From contig NZ_PSYW01000001.1 of the NCBI RefSeq assembly GCF_003383095.1, positions 1,054,001-1,118,000 on the forward strand: DNA of 64,000 nucleotides, given 5' to 3'. This DNA is from Haloferax sp. Atlit-12N. Its GTDB lineage: Archaea; Halobacteriota; Halobacteria; Halobacteriales; Haloferacaceae. This document shows positions 7,527 to 16,771 of this stretch, in pieces (position 1 is the stretch's first letter; each line of letters opens with the position of its first letter). The notes beneath the pieces were generated by a model. It saw only the letters and a program-made list of their open reading frames with translations. It did no database searches and was not told where the DNA came from. A program made the translations under genes and the position numbers.

Positions 7527-8780
7527 GTGAGTCGGCTATTCGGCGGCGACGAGCCGTCAGTCGAGTTCGTCGCCGGGAGCCTCATCGCCGGCGTCTTCTT
7601 CGGTGGCGTCGGCGCGGGCGTCGCCTTCCCGACGCTCCCGACGCTCGGCCCAATCCTCGGCATCACGCCGTTCGTGGTCGGCCTCATCCTCTCGGCGAAC
7701 CGGTTCACCCGACTGGTCGTGAACACGCCCGCCGGACAGATACTCGACCGGATGGGGACGCGCCGGCCGATGATAGCCGGGTTCGTCGTGCAGGGGCTGT
7801 CGCCGTTCGGCTACGTCCTCGGGCTGAATCCCGGGCCGATTCCGCTCGACAGCGCGACTATCTTCCTCCTGTCGCGGGCCTGCTGGGGCGTCGGCTCGGC
7901 GTTCGTCTTCGTCGGCGCGTTCAGCACCATCACGCACGTCACCTCGGCCGAAAACCGCGGGAAGTGGGTCGGCTACATGCGCGGCGGGCAGAGCCTCGGC
8001 TTCCCCGCGGGTCTCGTGGTCGGCGGCCTCGTCACCGACGCGTTCGGCTACGCCACCGCGTTCGCCGTCGCGGGGTGCGCGGGGCTGTTCGCCGCCCTCG
8101 TCGCCGTCTCCGTCCTCCCGGACGTGCAGACCGACGTGACGGCGGCGAGTTCGCTCCGCGACGTGCCGCGACTGGTGCGCTCGGACATCCGCATCTTCAC
8201 CGTCGGTACCGTCAACTTCGCCGTCCGGTTCCTGTTCGCGGGCGTCCTCCTCTCGACGGCCGTGCTGTACGCGACGGCGAACGACATCTCGCTCGGCGGC
8301 CTCTCTGGGGCTGGCGTCAGCGGCGTCGTGATGGCCGTCGGCGTCGTCGCGTCGAGCGTCACGACGCTCGTCGTCGGGCGGTACTCCGACCGTCTGTCGA
8401 ACCGCGCGGCGCTGACCCTCCCCGCGCTGGGCGTCCTCGCGTCCGGGTTCGCGCTGTTGGCGCTCGTACCGACGCTCCCCTCGACGCTCGCGGGCGTGGC
8501 GCTCATCGGCATCGGCGTCGGCGGGTCGAACCCGCCGCTGTTGGCCTATCTCGGCGACCTCAGCCCGGCCGACGACGTGGGCAAACTCGGCGGCGTCTAC
8601 AACGTCTTCGGCGATTCGGGGTCGACGCTCGGCCCGCTCGTGGCCGTCCCGCTGGCCGAGGTGGTCGGCTTCCGCGTCGAGTACCTCGCCTGCGTCGCGC
8701 TCGTCGTCGTCGTCGGACTACTCGTGGCGCGGACGCTCTACGGGGAGGCTGCGACGGTACCGCGGTCGGAACTGTCGTGA
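7527..8780 (+). CDS. Major facilitator superfamily transporter
   Basis: 417-residue secondary carrier with about 12 membrane helices. The loop between helices 2 and 3 reads NRFTRLVVNTPAGQILDRMGTRRP, a variant of the MFS signature G-x3-D-R-x-G-R-R. The second half repeats it as VGRYSDRLSNR. The GTG at 7527 is used as start because no ATG is near and the following residues MSRLFGGDEPSVEF lead into the first helix. The substrate is unknown; drug or sugar efflux families look alike. Confidence 0.85.
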   Translation: MSRLFGGDEPSVEFVAGSLIAGVFFGGVGAGVAFPTLPTLGPILGITPFVVGLILSANRFTRLVVNTPAGQILDRMGTRRPMIAGFVVQGLSPFGYVLGLNPGPIPLDSATIFLLSRACWGVGSAFVFVGAFSTITHVTSAENRGKWVGYMRGGQSLGFPAGLVVGGLVTDAFGYATAFAVAGCAGLFAALVAVSVLPDVQTDVTAASSLRDVPRLVRSDIRIFTVGTVNFAVRFLFAGVLLSTAVLYATANDISLGGLSGAGVSGVVMAVGVVASSVTTLVVGRYSDRLSNRAALTLPALGVLASGFALLALVPTLPSTLAGVALIGIGVGGSNPPLLAYLGDLSPADDVGKLGGVYNVFGDSGSTLGPLVAVPLAEVVGFRVEYLACVALVVVVGLLVARTLYGEAATVPRSELS

Positions 8781-8810
8781 GAAATCGCGTCGGGTGCGGG
8801 TCGAACGGCG

Positions 8811-9479
8811 CTACTTGAACTCGATGCCGAGGTCGTGCAGGCCGTCGTTGTTCTGTGCGACGTTGATGAGAAGCGGCGTCACCGCCTCGATTTCGGGGGC
8901 GTTGGCGAGGCCACCGCCGTCGAGGGCGCGGAGGCCGTCGATGCCCTCGGCGAGCAAGCGCACTGTCTCCTTGGCGTCCTCGTCGTCGGCGACGAGGAGC
9001 GTGTCGATGCCGAGGTCGGCGTCGAGGTCGGCCAGTCGGCCGGCCGCGAGGTTGTGGAACGCGCCGACGACCGGCACGTCGTCGGGGGCCGCGTCGGCGA
9101 CGAGCGCCGTCACGCTCCCCGCCTTCGGCGGGTGGTAGTGGAAGCCGTCGTCGTCGCGCTTGATGCCCGCCGCGGGCGTGACGAGCACGTCGCCCTCGGA
9201 CAGGGAGTCGGCGACGGCCTCGACGGTGTCGGAGACGTGGTACGGCGGCACGGCGAGGACGACCACGGAGGCGCGGTCGGCTGCCATCTCGTTCGTGAAG
9301 CCGTTTACCTTCACGTCGCGGCCGCGGCTGGAGAGTTCGGTCTCGTACTCGTCGGCCTTCGCGCGGGCCTTGTCGGGGTCGCGCGACCCGATGATGACCT
9401 CGTGGTCGGTGTGGTAGGCCCAGCGGAGGGCGAGGCCCTCGCCGATGTCGCCGGTCCCACCGAGGAGTGCGATTCGCAT
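8811..9479 (-). CDS. npdG: F420-dependent NADP oxidoreductase (NpdG/Fno type)
   Basis: Transfers hydride between coenzyme F420 and NADP. 222 residues starting with the Rossmann motif LLGGTGDIGEGLA at 5-17, followed by IIGSRDPDKA where the Arg reads the NADP 2'-phosphate. VVLAVPPYH and the C-terminal LLINVAQNN are family-like. ATG 9477-9479 is chosen because it places the glycine motif at the N-terminus; upstream in-frame residues are not conserved in character. Confidence 0.9.
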   Translation of the reverse strand: MRIALLGGTGDIGEGLALRWAYHTDHEVIIGSRDPDKARAKADEYETELSSRGRDVKVNGFTNEMAADRASVVVLAVPPYHVSDTVEAVADSLSEGDVLVTPAAGIKRDDDGFHYHPPKAGSVTALVADAAPDDVPVVGAFHNLAAGRLADLDADLGIDTLLVADDEDAKETVRLLAEGIDGLRALDGGGLANAPEIEAVTPLLINVAQNNDGLHDLGIEFK

Positions 9480-9556
9480 ACTCACACCTCCGGACCGAGC
9501 CGACCTAAAGGGTTGTGCGACCGGTCGGTTCTGCCTGTGTTCGAGAGCGGGAGGAG

Positions 9557-9772
9557 CTACGGACGTTCGTCGTCGGACTCGAAGAGCGCCTGCACCCGTT
9601 CGAAGCCGTCGCGGTAGACGAGCCACCACGCGACCACCGGGGCCAAAAGCAGGAGCGGCCCGACGAGGAACAACTGCGTGAACGGGTCCGGCGGGAGGAG
9701 GTACGTCCCGACGACGACCACGAGCGCGTCGAGCGCGAGCAGCGTGACGACGAAGGCACGGAGGTGTCCCAT
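9557..9772 (-). CDS. Small two-helix membrane protein
   Basis: 71 residues with helices at about 6-26 (FVVTLLALDALVVVVGTYLL) and 32-52 (QLFLVGPLLLLAPVVAWWLV) and an acidic tail, FESDDERP. Codon usage is normal for the genome. It lies between npdG and the HAD gene on the same strand with no overlap. No function is known; similar tiny proteins are annotated only as DUFs in haloarchaea. Confidence 0.6.
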   Translation of the reverse strand: MGHLRAFVVTLLALDALVVVVGTYLLPPDPFTQLFLVGPLLLLAPVVAWWLVYRDGFERVQALFESDDERP

Positions 9773-9821
9773 CAGCGGCCCTCCGGCGGCGAAACGGGAG
9801 TCGGAGTCTGCGTCTGAACCA

Positions 9822-10676
9822 TCAGTCGAGCAGGTCCGGAACTTCGTTCACGTCCTCGACGACGGCGGCCGCGCCGATTTCGGAGAACTTCTGTCGGCCG
9901 TCGTCGCCGGTCAGGCCGCCGGAGAGAACGCCCACGCCGTAGTAGACGCGGTCGGGGTCCGCGGCGTCGGCGTTCAGCGCCGTCTTCACGTCGTCGAGGG
10001 TGTCGCCGACGAAGACGACCGAGTCGGCTCCGAGGCGCTCCGCGACGGTCACGAGCGCGGCGGGGTGGGGCTTGCCCTCCTCCCAGTCGTCCATCGTGAA
10101 CCGGTGGTCGTCAGCCACGTCGAGAGCGACCCGGTCGAGCGCGATGTCGGCCTCGGCGCTGGGGCGGCCGGTGACGACGCCGAGTTCGCGGTCGCCGAGG
10201 GCGTCGAGCGTCTCCGGGCGGAGGAGCACGGGTTCGTCGTGGATGTAGCCGGCGGCCTCGAACGGTGGCTCGCCGCCTTCGAGGTCGCCGTAAAAGTCGC
10301 TTCCGAGGTAGAGCGCCTGAAACGTCTCGCGGAGCGCCTCGGGGTCCCACTCGTCGAAGACGACGCTCGGGTCGGAGAGCAGGGCTTCGACGGTCGCCTC
10401 GGCGGCGTCGAGGCCGCCGCCGCGGGACTCGATTTCGTCGGTGAACTCGGCGACCGACAGGTCGATTTCGCGGGCGGCGAGGACGTACAGCGCCGCCGCG
10501 TACGTCAGTTCCCAGTCGTTGTTGAAGCCGCCGGCGTCCTTGAACAGTTGGACCTCGTCGCGGGAGATGGTCGTGCCGTAGTGTCGGTCCACGGATTCGA
10601 CGATGGCGCGCCGGTAGGAGTCGGCGACGTCGACGAGCACTCCGTCGATATCGAGGACGACAGCGTCCGCGTGCAT
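9822..10676 (-). CDS. HAD superfamily hydrolase, TIGR01548 type
   Basis: 284-residue phosphatase of HAD subfamily IA. Motif I is LDIDGVLVD with nucleophile Asp9 and acid/base Asp11, motif II is GVVTGRPS, motif III Lys lies in [11 protein letters not shown] and motif IV is [10 protein letters not shown] large helical cap with YGTTIS...[14 protein letters not shown] lies between motifs I and II, as in TIGR01548 proteins, some of which are fused to or sit near histidinol-phosphate aminotransferase. No such neighbour is seen here, so the substrate is open. Confidence 0.85.
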   Translation of the reverse strand: MHADAVVLDIDGVLVDVADSYRRAIVESVDRHYGTTISRDEVQLFKDAGGFNNDWELTYAAALYVLAAREIDLSVAEFTDEIESRGGGLDAAEATVEALLSDPSVVFDEWDPEALRETFQALYLGSDFYGDLEGGEPPFEAAGYIHDEPVLLRPETLDALGDRELGVVTGRPSAEADIALDRVALDVADDHRFTMDDWEEGKPHPAALVTVAERLGADSVVFVGDTLDDVKTALNADAADPDRVYYGVGVLSGGLTGDDGRQKFSEIGAAAVVEDVNEVPDLLD

Positions 10677-10728
10677 ACCGGAACCGCGCGGCGAGCGGGC
10701 AAGTGCCTTACTCTTGGGCCCGAGCGGG

Positions 10729-11160
10729 CTAGTCCCGCCCGACGCGCTGGCCCCGCCGTCCGCGCTCGGCGACGTACAGGGTATCGCCCGGAAGCGACTC
10801 GCGGGCGACCGGAATCGAGGGCTCGTCGTAGCCGAGCGTGGTGAACAGGAAGTCGGCGTCGGCGCGGCGGGCGACCTCCGCGGTGGGCCGGTGGAGTTCG
10901 ACGGGGACGTTCAGGGCGTAGACGACGCCGGCGTCGGCGTAGGGGCCGAGGTCGGAGGCGTCGGCGCGGGCGAACACGTCGTCGCGGACGAAGGAGACGC
11001 CGTCGGGGACGGGAAAGTCGTGCACGTCGACGGCGACCACGTCGACCCCGCGGTCGGCGAGGGCAGCCGCCACCGACGACTCCCGACCGACGCCGACTTC
11101 GACCGCGCGGTCGTACCCCGACAACCGTGCGACGAGCGCGTCGCGCAGCGATTTTTTCAC
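10729..11160 (-). CDS. UPF0146 family protein
   Basis: 143 residues with a degenerate Rossmann-like pattern: [20 protein letters not shown] near residues 20-39, [12 protein letters not shown] and a C-terminal [13 protein letters not shown]. This is the archaeal UPF0146 family, which resembles the core of a SAM-dependent methyltransferase but lacks the full fold. Its start is only about 40 bases from the oppositely oriented archaemetzincin start, so both share one promoter region. Function unknown. Confidence 0.85.
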   Translation of the reverse strand: MKKSLRDALVARLSGYDRAVEVGVGRESSVAAALADRGVDVVAVDVHDFPVPDGVSFVRDDVFARADASDLGPYADAGVVYALNVPVELHRPTAEVARRADADFLFTTLGYDEPSIPVARESLPGDTLYVAERGRRGQRVGRD

Positions 11161-11199
11161 GTCGGGATATTTATGAAGCGTCCCCGCTTAATCCCTCGC
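11161..11199 (+). promoter_or_regulatory. Divergent promoter, UPF0146 / archaemetzincin
   Basis: The 39-base gap between the two divergent starts contains GATATTTATGAAG around 11166-11178. Its TTTATG core is about 27 bases before the ATG at 11200, which supports that start over the in-frame ATG at 11173 that lies inside the box. Confidence 0.6.
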
Positions 11200-11721
11200 A
11201 TGCTCGTCGATATCGTGCCTATCGGGGATATTTCTGCGGCCGTCAAGCGGGAGGCATCCGCCGGACTCCGCTCCGTCTACGACTGCGACGTGACCGTGCA
11301 CTCGAATCAGGCGATACCCGAGGGCGCGTTCGACCGGAGCCGAAACCAGTACCGGGCCGAGCAGTTCATCGAACTGGCGAGTCGCATCGGCCGCGGCGAG
11401 AAGAACATCGGCATCACGGAGAAGGACCTCTACTACCGCCGCCGAAACTACGTCTTCGGCCTCGCGTACCTCAACGGCAACGGCTCCGTCATCTCCACCT
11501 ACCGACTCCAGACCTCAACCGACGGCGGCATCACGAACAAGCCCGCCGACGAGGTGCTGTCAGACCGCGTTCGCAAGGAGGTCGTCCACGAGATCGGCCA
11601 CACCCTCGGCCTCGAACACTGCGACAACAACAAGTGCGTCATGTCCTTCTCGCCGACGGTCCGCGAGGTGGACGTGAAAGAAGAGAACCTCTGCGGCACC
11701 TGCAGTCGGCTCGTTCACTAG
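11200..11721 (+). CDS. amzA: Archaemetzincin-type zinc protease
   Basis: 173-residue metalloprotease. The catalytic motif is HEIGHTLGLEHC (His130, Glu131, His134, His140), followed by the family-specific Cys141, Cys146 and Met148 in CDNNKCVMSF. A second zinc is expected from Cys165 and Cys168 in NLCGTC. The HExxHxxGxxH core with the Cys pattern separates archaemetzincins from other metzincins. The start at 11200 is leaderless. Physiological substrates of the family are not known. Confidence 0.93.
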   Translation: MLVDIVPIGDISAAVKREASAGLRSVYDCDVTVHSNQAIPEGAFDRSRNQYRAEQFIELASRIGRGEKNIGITEKDLYYRRRNYVFGLAYLNGNGSVISTYRLQTSTDGGITNKPADEVLSDRVRKEVVHEIGHTLGLEHCDNNKCVMSFSPTVREVDVKEENLCGTCSRLVH

Positions 11722-11794
11722 TTCTCCGAGCGCGAGTCTCGGTTCGGTCTGTCTCGTCTCACCCTTTTTCTCGTCTCGGCACCTGTATTCAGGT

Positions 11795-12244
11795 ATGAAC
11801 TTCGTCGTTGCAGTAGACGGCTCTGCGGCCGCCGACAGAGCGCTCGACCACGCGCTCACGATGCTCGAACCGCTGGGTGCGACGGTCACCATCGTCCACG
11901 CGGTCGAACCGCAGGTCCTCGTCGAAGGCGGCGAGGAGCCCGTCGCGGGCGTCGCCAGAACCGGCGACCGAATCGTCGCCGAGAGCCTCGAAGACGCGGA
12001 ATCGCGCGCCGAACACGTCCTGCAAGCGGCCGCCGAACGCGCCGCCGACGCGGGCGTCGAAGCGACCACGGAACTCCTCTACGGCGACCCCGTCGAGGCG
12101 ATTCCGACCTACGCCGACGAGGCGGACGCCGAGGGCATCTTCGTCGGCCACCGCGGCCTCTCGAAGCGCTACGAGGGACTGGTCGGCAGCGTCGCCAAGG
12201 AACTGGTCGAACGGGCGTCCTGCCCCGTCACCGTCGTTCGCTGA
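11795..12244 (+). CDS. Universal stress protein (UspA family)
   Basis: 149 residues with the Usp fold: MNFVVAVDGSAAADRALDHA at the start, VTIVHAVEP, and the nucleotide-binding end IFVGHRGLSKRYEGLVGSVA then CPVTVVR. The G-x2-G...GS pattern suggests ATP binding. It ends immediately before the rtcA ATG with no spacer, so the two are coupled. The role is inferred only from the family. Confidence 0.92.
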   Translation: MNFVVAVDGSAAADRALDHALTMLEPLGATVTIVHAVEPQVLVEGGEEPVAGVARTGDRIVAESLEDAESRAEHVLQAAAERAADAGVEATTELLYGDPVEAIPTYADEADAEGIFVGHRGLSKRYEGLVGSVAKELVERASCPVTVVR

Positions 12245-13324
12245 ATGCGCCGACTCGACGGCCACGACGGCGGCGGTCAACCCCTGCGAACCGCCCTCGC
12301 GCTCTCGCTCGTCACCGGCGAGCCGTTCGAGATGACGAACGTCCGCGGAAATCGCTCGACGCCCGGGCTGAAGGCCCAGCACGTCGCCTGCGTCTCCGTC
12401 GCCGCCGCCGTCTCGAACGCCGAGGTCGAGGGCGGGGAAGTCGGGTCATCGAGGCTCCGCTTTTCCCCCCGCAACATCCGAACCGACTCGGTCGAGGTTG
12501 CCGTCGGCACCGCCGGGAGCGCGACGCTCGTCTGCGAGACGGTGCTTCCGGCGGCCGTCGCTCTCGACGACCCGCTTTCGCTCGCCGTCACCGGCGGCAC
12601 CGACGTTCGGTGGTCGCCGCCGGCGGACTACCTCCGGTACGCGAAGCGCCCGCTGTGTTCGGCGTTCGGCGTCGACTTCGGTGTCTCGGTGCCTCGCCGC
12701 GGCTTCTACCCGGCCGGGGGCGGCAGGCTTTCGCTCCGCATCAAGCCGGCCGAGCCGACGCCGCTGGCGCTGTCCCGCCGCACGGAACCCGACGAACTCC
12801 GGGTCTACTCGGTCGCGAGCGAGTCGCTCGCGGACGCCGCGGTGGCCGAGCGACAGGTCGAGGGCGTCCGCGACGCGCTCGCCGAGGCCGGCGTCGAACT
12901 CCCCGTTCACGCCTCGGTCTCGTCGGTCGAAAGCGACTCGCCCGGGTCGGTCGTGGTCGTCGTCGCGCGGGGCGGAGAGGACGAGAGAGGCGGCGACGGC
13001 TCCGCGTCGCTCGTCGCCGGCTTCGACGCCTACGGCGAGCGCGGCACGCCGGCCGAAGCAGTCGGGTCGCGGGCGGCCGCGTCGTTCCTCGACTGGCTCC
13101 GCGGCGACGCGCCCGTGGACCGCCATATGGCCGACCAACTGCTCGTCTGGGTCGCCCTCGCCGGGGGTCGCGTGCGGATTCCCGCCGTCACGGACCACGT
13201 GCGGACGAACCTCGACGTGATTCGGGCCTTCGGCTACGACGTGACGCTTCGGGCGGGCGACGACAGCGACGGTGATAGCGGCGCGGGGTCGGGCGCAGTC
13301 GTCGAGTCCGACGGCGGTCGGTGA
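12245..13324 (+). CDS. rtcA: RNA 3'-terminal phosphate cyclase RtcA
   Basis: Uses ATP to convert an RNA 3'-phosphate to a 2',3'-cyclic phosphate. The 359-residue protein starts at the ATG that directly follows the usp TGA. Family motifs are GGGQPLRTALALS at 9-21, TPGLKAQHV near 39-47, RRGFYPAGGG near 150 and the nucleotidyl-accepting histidine in RHMADQLLVWVALAGG around residue 295. Length fits the family. It is not next to rtcB. Pairing with a stress protein is compatible with RNA repair, but that is inference. Confidence 0.94.
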   Translation: MRRLDGHDGGGQPLRTALALSLVTGEPFEMTNVRGNRSTPGLKAQHVACVSVAAAVSNAEVEGGEVGSSRLRFSPRNIRTDSVEVAVGTAGSATLVCETVLPAAVALDDPLSLAVTGGTDVRWSPPADYLRYAKRPLCSAFGVDFGVSVPRRGFYPAGGGRLSLRIKPAEPTPLALSRRTEPDELRVYSVASESLADAAVAERQVEGVRDALAEAGVELPVHASVSSVESDSPGSVVVVVARGGEDERGGDGSASLVAGFDAYGERGTPAEAVGSRAAASFLDWLRGDAPVDRHMADQLLVWVALAGGRVRIPAVTDHVRTNLDVIRAFGYDVTLRAGDDSDGDSGAGSGAVVESDGGR

Positions 13325-13349
13325 CGCCCGAGTTCGCGGAACGACCGGC

Positions 13350-13832
13350 TCAGGGCGCGTAGGTCCCGATTAACTGCGTCTCGGCGATGACGTGTCCCGC
13401 GATGGCGCGCTTCAGGTCGGCCTTCGTCGCGCCCGCGTCGAGGTCCAGCGGTGCATCGAGCGCGTACAGCAGGAAGCGGTAGGCGTGCTCACCGTCCGGT
13501 GGGTTCGGGCCGCCGTAGCCCGGTTCGCCGTAGCTGTTAGTTCCCTCGACCGCGCCCGGCGGCGTCTCACCCGCCTCGATGGCGTCGGTCTCGGGGTCGA
13601 TGTTCCAGACGAGCCAGTGGTCCCACACCCTGCCCGCGGGCTTCACCGCGTCGGGGTCGTCCATCACGAGCGCGAGCGAGACGGTTCCCGGGGGAACGCC
13701 GCCGATTCGGAGCGGCGGGCTCTCGTTTTCGGTCGCGTAGCCGTGCGTGCGGGGTATCGGGCTTCCGTCGTCGAACGCCGGGCTCTGGAGGGTGAGCCCG
13801 CGACGGCGCTCGCTCGAATCGCTCGATATCAT
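13350..13832 (-). CDS. YbhB/YbcL family protein (PEBP fold)
   Basis: 160 residues of the phosphatidylethanolamine-binding/Raf kinase inhibitor-like fold. Conserved parts are SPAFDDGSPIP, LALVMDDPDA near 55-64, RVWDHWLVWNID and the glycine-rich loop GTNSYGEPGYGGPNPPDGEHAYRF. The family binds small anionic ligands; the archaeal function is unknown. It lies alone between rtcA and the VOC gene. Confidence 0.92.
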   Translation of the reverse strand: MISSDSSERRRGLTLQSPAFDDGSPIPRTHGYATENESPPLRIGGVPPGTVSLALVMDDPDAVKPAGRVWDHWLVWNIDPETDAIEAGETPPGAVEGTNSYGEPGYGGPNPPDGEHAYRFLLYALDAPLDLDAGATKADLKRAIAGHVIAETQLIGTYAP

Positions 13833-13886
13833 ACCGTCCCGTTAGGCGACCAGCGACAAAACGATTCGTTCGGGGAAACCGACGCG

Positions 13887-14822
13887 TCAGCGTCCGCGAA
13901 CGACGCGAACGCCGATTCCGTCGGGGTCGGAGAGGGCGAGCGACTCGGTCGTGGTGGCCGCGGCGGCCGCGTCAGTCGCGTCGGCCGCGTTACCGTCGCC
14001 GGATTCGACCTCGTCGAACTCGTGGCCGGCAGCGACGAGCGACTCGCGGACCGCGTCGAGCGTCTCGGCGTCGGGGACGACGATTTCGAACCATTCGATG
14101 CCGCGGCTCTCGCCGGCCGGGGCGCTCCGGTTGTTCCAACTGTTCAGGCCGACGTGGTGGTGGTACTCGCCGGCGGCGACGAACGACGCGTTGGGGTAAC
14201 CCTCGTCGCGGACGCGCATGCCGAGCGCATCGACGTAGAAGTCCCGCGAACGGGGGACGTTCGTGACTTCGAGGTGGACGTGGCCGAGGTCGGTGCCGTC
14301 GGGCGCGCGGTCCCCGCCGTCGGCGTCGTCGGCGAGCGACCCGAGGTCCAGCGGGAGCGTGTCCATCGACACCCGGCGGTCGTCGGTCCACGGCCACTCC
14401 TCGCGCGGGCGGTCGTGGTAGACCTCGACGCCGTTGCCCTCCGGGTCGCGGAAGTACAGCGCCTCGCTGACGAGGTGGTCGGACGCGCCGGAGAGGGTCG
14501 CGCCGGCGTCGCTGGCGCGGGTTCGGGCGCGGGAGAGCACGTCGCCGAGCGCGCCCCGGTCGGGCACGCGAACCGCGAGGTGGAACAACCCGGCTTCGCG
14601 GCGGCCGCGCTCCGGGGCGTCGGGGGCTTCGTCGAGGACGACGATGGGAGTCTCACCGGCCGAGAGAACCGCCCGCGAGCCGTCGCGTTCGCGCTCGACT
14701 TCGAGACCGACCACGTCGCGGTAGAACGGGACCACGCGGTCGAGCGAGCCGACGCGGAGCGCGACCCGACCGAGGTGGGTGTCGTCCGTGAGCGAACCGT
14801 CGGATGGGGAATCGTTCGTCAT
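13887..14822 (-). CDS. Two-domain VOC family protein, extradiol dioxygenase-like
   Basis: 311 residues forming four beta-alpha-beta-beta-beta modules. Candidate metal ligands are seen in LFHLAVRVPD, GHVHLEVTNV, HHHVGLNSW and the glutamate of IEWFEIVV. The layout matches catechol 2,3-dioxygenase-type enzymes with one metal site in the C-terminal half. An alanine-rich insert sits near residue 285. No aromatic degradation genes are nearby, so the substrate is open; some VOC proteins are glyoxalases or resistance proteins. Confidence 0.87.
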   Translation of the reverse strand: MTNDSPSDGSLTDDTHLGRVALRVGSLDRVVPFYRDVVGLEVERERDGSRAVLSAGETPIVVLDEAPDAPERGRREAGLFHLAVRVPDRGALGDVLSRARTRASDAGATLSGASDHLVSEALYFRDPEGNGVEVYHDRPREEWPWTDDRRVSMDTLPLDLGSLADDADGGDRAPDGTDLGHVHLEVTNVPRSRDFYVDALGMRVRDEGYPNASFVAAGEYHHHVGLNSWNNRSAPAGESRGIEWFEIVVPDAETLDAVRESLVAAGHEFDEVESGDGNAADATDAAAAATTTESLALSDPDGIGVRVVRGR

Positions 14823-14954
14823 ACCTCCGTCTTCGAGCGTGACCGTGAAAACGCACGTAGTAACATCGGAGTCACTCGCGGCGCGGCGTGTAACCGGAGG
14901 TGTGGGAGCGAAGAACGGAGAAACGGAGGGGTGGAAACGCGGGCGACCGAGTCG

Positions 14955-16769
14955 CTATTCGGCGTAGTAGTACTCGCCGGCGCGCTTCTGCTCGCGGTCG
15001 AGTTGCGAGTCGGGCTTGTTGATGCGCGGGCGCTGGGTGCGCTCGTCGCGGCGGAACGTGATGTCGAGGTCCGACAGGAAGTCGTTCATGCCGTCGCGCA
15101 TCTCCTGCGGTTTCGAGGCGTGGCCCTCGATGGACGGCTCGCCGTCGAACACCATCAGGCGGTCCGCGAGCAGGTCCATCATGTAGATGTCGTGGTCGAT
15201 GACCATGACCGTCGCGTCGTGGTTCTCGGCGTAGCGGCGGATGGCCGAGGTGGCCTGCACGCGCTGTTCCACGTCGAGGTGGGCCGACGGCTCGTCGAGC
15301 AGGTAGAGGTCGGCGTCCTGCGAGAGGCACGCTGCGATGGCGACGCGCTGGCGCTCGCCACCGGAGAGGTCGGTGAGGTTGCGCTCCATGATGCGGTTGA
15401 GCTGGAGCGGGTTCGCGATTTCGGTGTTCCAGTACGACGAACCGAACTGGTCGGTGATAGACGAGAGGAACGCGTCGACCCGCATCGGCTGGTCGATTTC
15501 GATGTACTGCGGCTTGTACGAGATGTCGAGCGCGAAGTCGAGCTCGCCCAGGTCGGGTGTCAGGTCGCCCGTGAAGAGCTGTGCGAGCGTCGACTTCCCG
15601 ATACCGTTGGGGCCGACGATGCCGAGCACTTCGCCGTTGTAGATGGTGCCGGACTCCACGTCGAGCGAGAACTCGCCGTCGCCGTAGGACTTGGCGAGTT
15701 CGGGGTACTCGACGAGGGGTTCGGCCTTCGTCGTCTCGCGCGGCGCGTGTTCCTCGAAGGTGATAGCCTCCGGACGGATGCGCATGTTCTCGTTCGAGAG
15801 GTACCCTTTCAGATACTCGTTGATGCCGTTTCGGACCGACTTGGGGTCGGTGATGACACCGTACGCCCCGGGCTCACCGTAGGCGACGTGGAGCGTGTCG
15901 GCGAGCAGGTCGAGGATTGCGAGGTCGTGTTCGACCACGAGCACCGCGCGGTCTTCTTCCTCCGCGAGTTCGCGGATGAGCCGCGCGGCGGTGACGCGCT
16001 GGCCGATGTCGAGGTACGGCGAAATCTCGTCGAGGAAGTAGAAGTCGCGGTCGCGGGCGAGCGTCGCCGCGAGGGCGACCCGCTGGAGTTCGCCGCCGGA
16101 GAGCGTCTCGATGTCGTTGTCGACGACGGGACCGATGTCGAGGCGGTCGATGTAGGAGTCGAGCGCGCCGCGCTCGTCGGTCGCCTCCAAGAGGTCGCGG
16201 GCAGAACCGTCGAACTGCTTGGGAATCTGGTCGACGTACTGCGGCTTGCGCGCGATGGAAACCTCGCCGTCCCGGACCCGCTCGACGTAGTTCTGGAGTT
16301 CGGTCCCGCGGAAGCGGTCGAGGACGGACTCCCACGTCGGCTCCTCGTCGTAGTTGCCGAGGTTAGGGACCATCTCGCCCGCGAGGGCGCGGACGGCCGT
16401 GGTCTTCCCGATACCGTTCGGTCCGAGGATACCCGTGACCGAGCCGGACTCGGGGACCGGAAGCCCGTACAGCGAGAAGGCGTTCTCGCCGTAGCGGTGG
16501 GTCGGGTCCTCGTTGAGTTCCGAGGGGAGGTTGATGATTTCGATTGCATCGAAGGGGCACTTCTCGACGCAGATGCCGCAGGTCTCGCCGAGGCAGATTT
16601 CCTCGGAGATACGCACCTGGTCGGGACCGCCCTGTTCGGCGTCCTCGCCGCGGAGCGTGATGCACTCTTTGCCCGTCCGGTTCGGCGGACAGAAGTTCGA
16701 GCACTCGTAGCTACAGCGGTCGGGAGAACACCGGTCTAAGTCGACGACGGCGATACTATCGTCGGCCAT
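14955..16769 (-). CDS. rli: Ribosome-recycling ATPase RLI/ABCE1
   Basis: 604-residue twin ABC ATPase that splits ribosomes after termination. Two 4Fe-4S clusters are bound by the N-terminal cysteines (14, 19, 23, 27 and 59, 64, 67, 71). Walker A copies are GPNGIGKTT at 116-124 and GPNGIGKST in the second domain; signatures are LSGGELQRVA and LSGGERQRVA; Walker B ends are FLDEISPYLD and LLDEPSAHLD. The gene starts two bases after the stop of a small membrane protein gene, so they share a transcript. Confidence 0.97.
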   Translation of the reverse strand: MADDSIAVVDLDRCSPDRCSYECSNFCPPNRTGKECITLRGEDAEQGGPDQVRISEEICLGETCGICVEKCPFDAIEIINLPSELNEDPTHRYGENAFSLYGLPVPESGSVTGILGPNGIGKTTAVRALAGEMVPNLGNYDEEPTWESVLDRFRGTELQNYVERVRDGEVSIARKPQYVDQIPKQFDGSARDLLEATDERGALDSYIDRLDIGPVVDNDIETLSGGELQRVALAATLARDRDFYFLDEISPYLDIGQRVTAARLIRELAEEEDRAVLVVEHDLAILDLLADTLHVAYGEPGAYGVITDPKSVRNGINEYLKGYLSNENMRIRPEAITFEEHAPRETTKAEPLVEYPELAKSYGDGEFSLDVESGTIYNGEVLGIVGPNGIGKSTLAQLFTGDLTPDLGELDFALDISYKPQYIEIDQPMRVDAFLSSITDQFGSSYWNTEIANPLQLNRIMERNLTDLSGGERQRVAIAACLSQDADLYLLDEPSAHLDVEQRVQATSAIRRYAENHDATVMVIDHDIYMMDLLADRLMVFDGEPSIEGHASKPQEMRDGMNDFLSDLDITFRRDERTQRPRINKPDSQLDREQKRAGEYYYAE

Positions 16770-16771
16770 CG

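Noticed and set aside
13392-16739. 1115-codon plus-strand frame
   Set aside because: Runs antisense through the PEBP, VOC and RLI genes; composition is that of a codon shadow.
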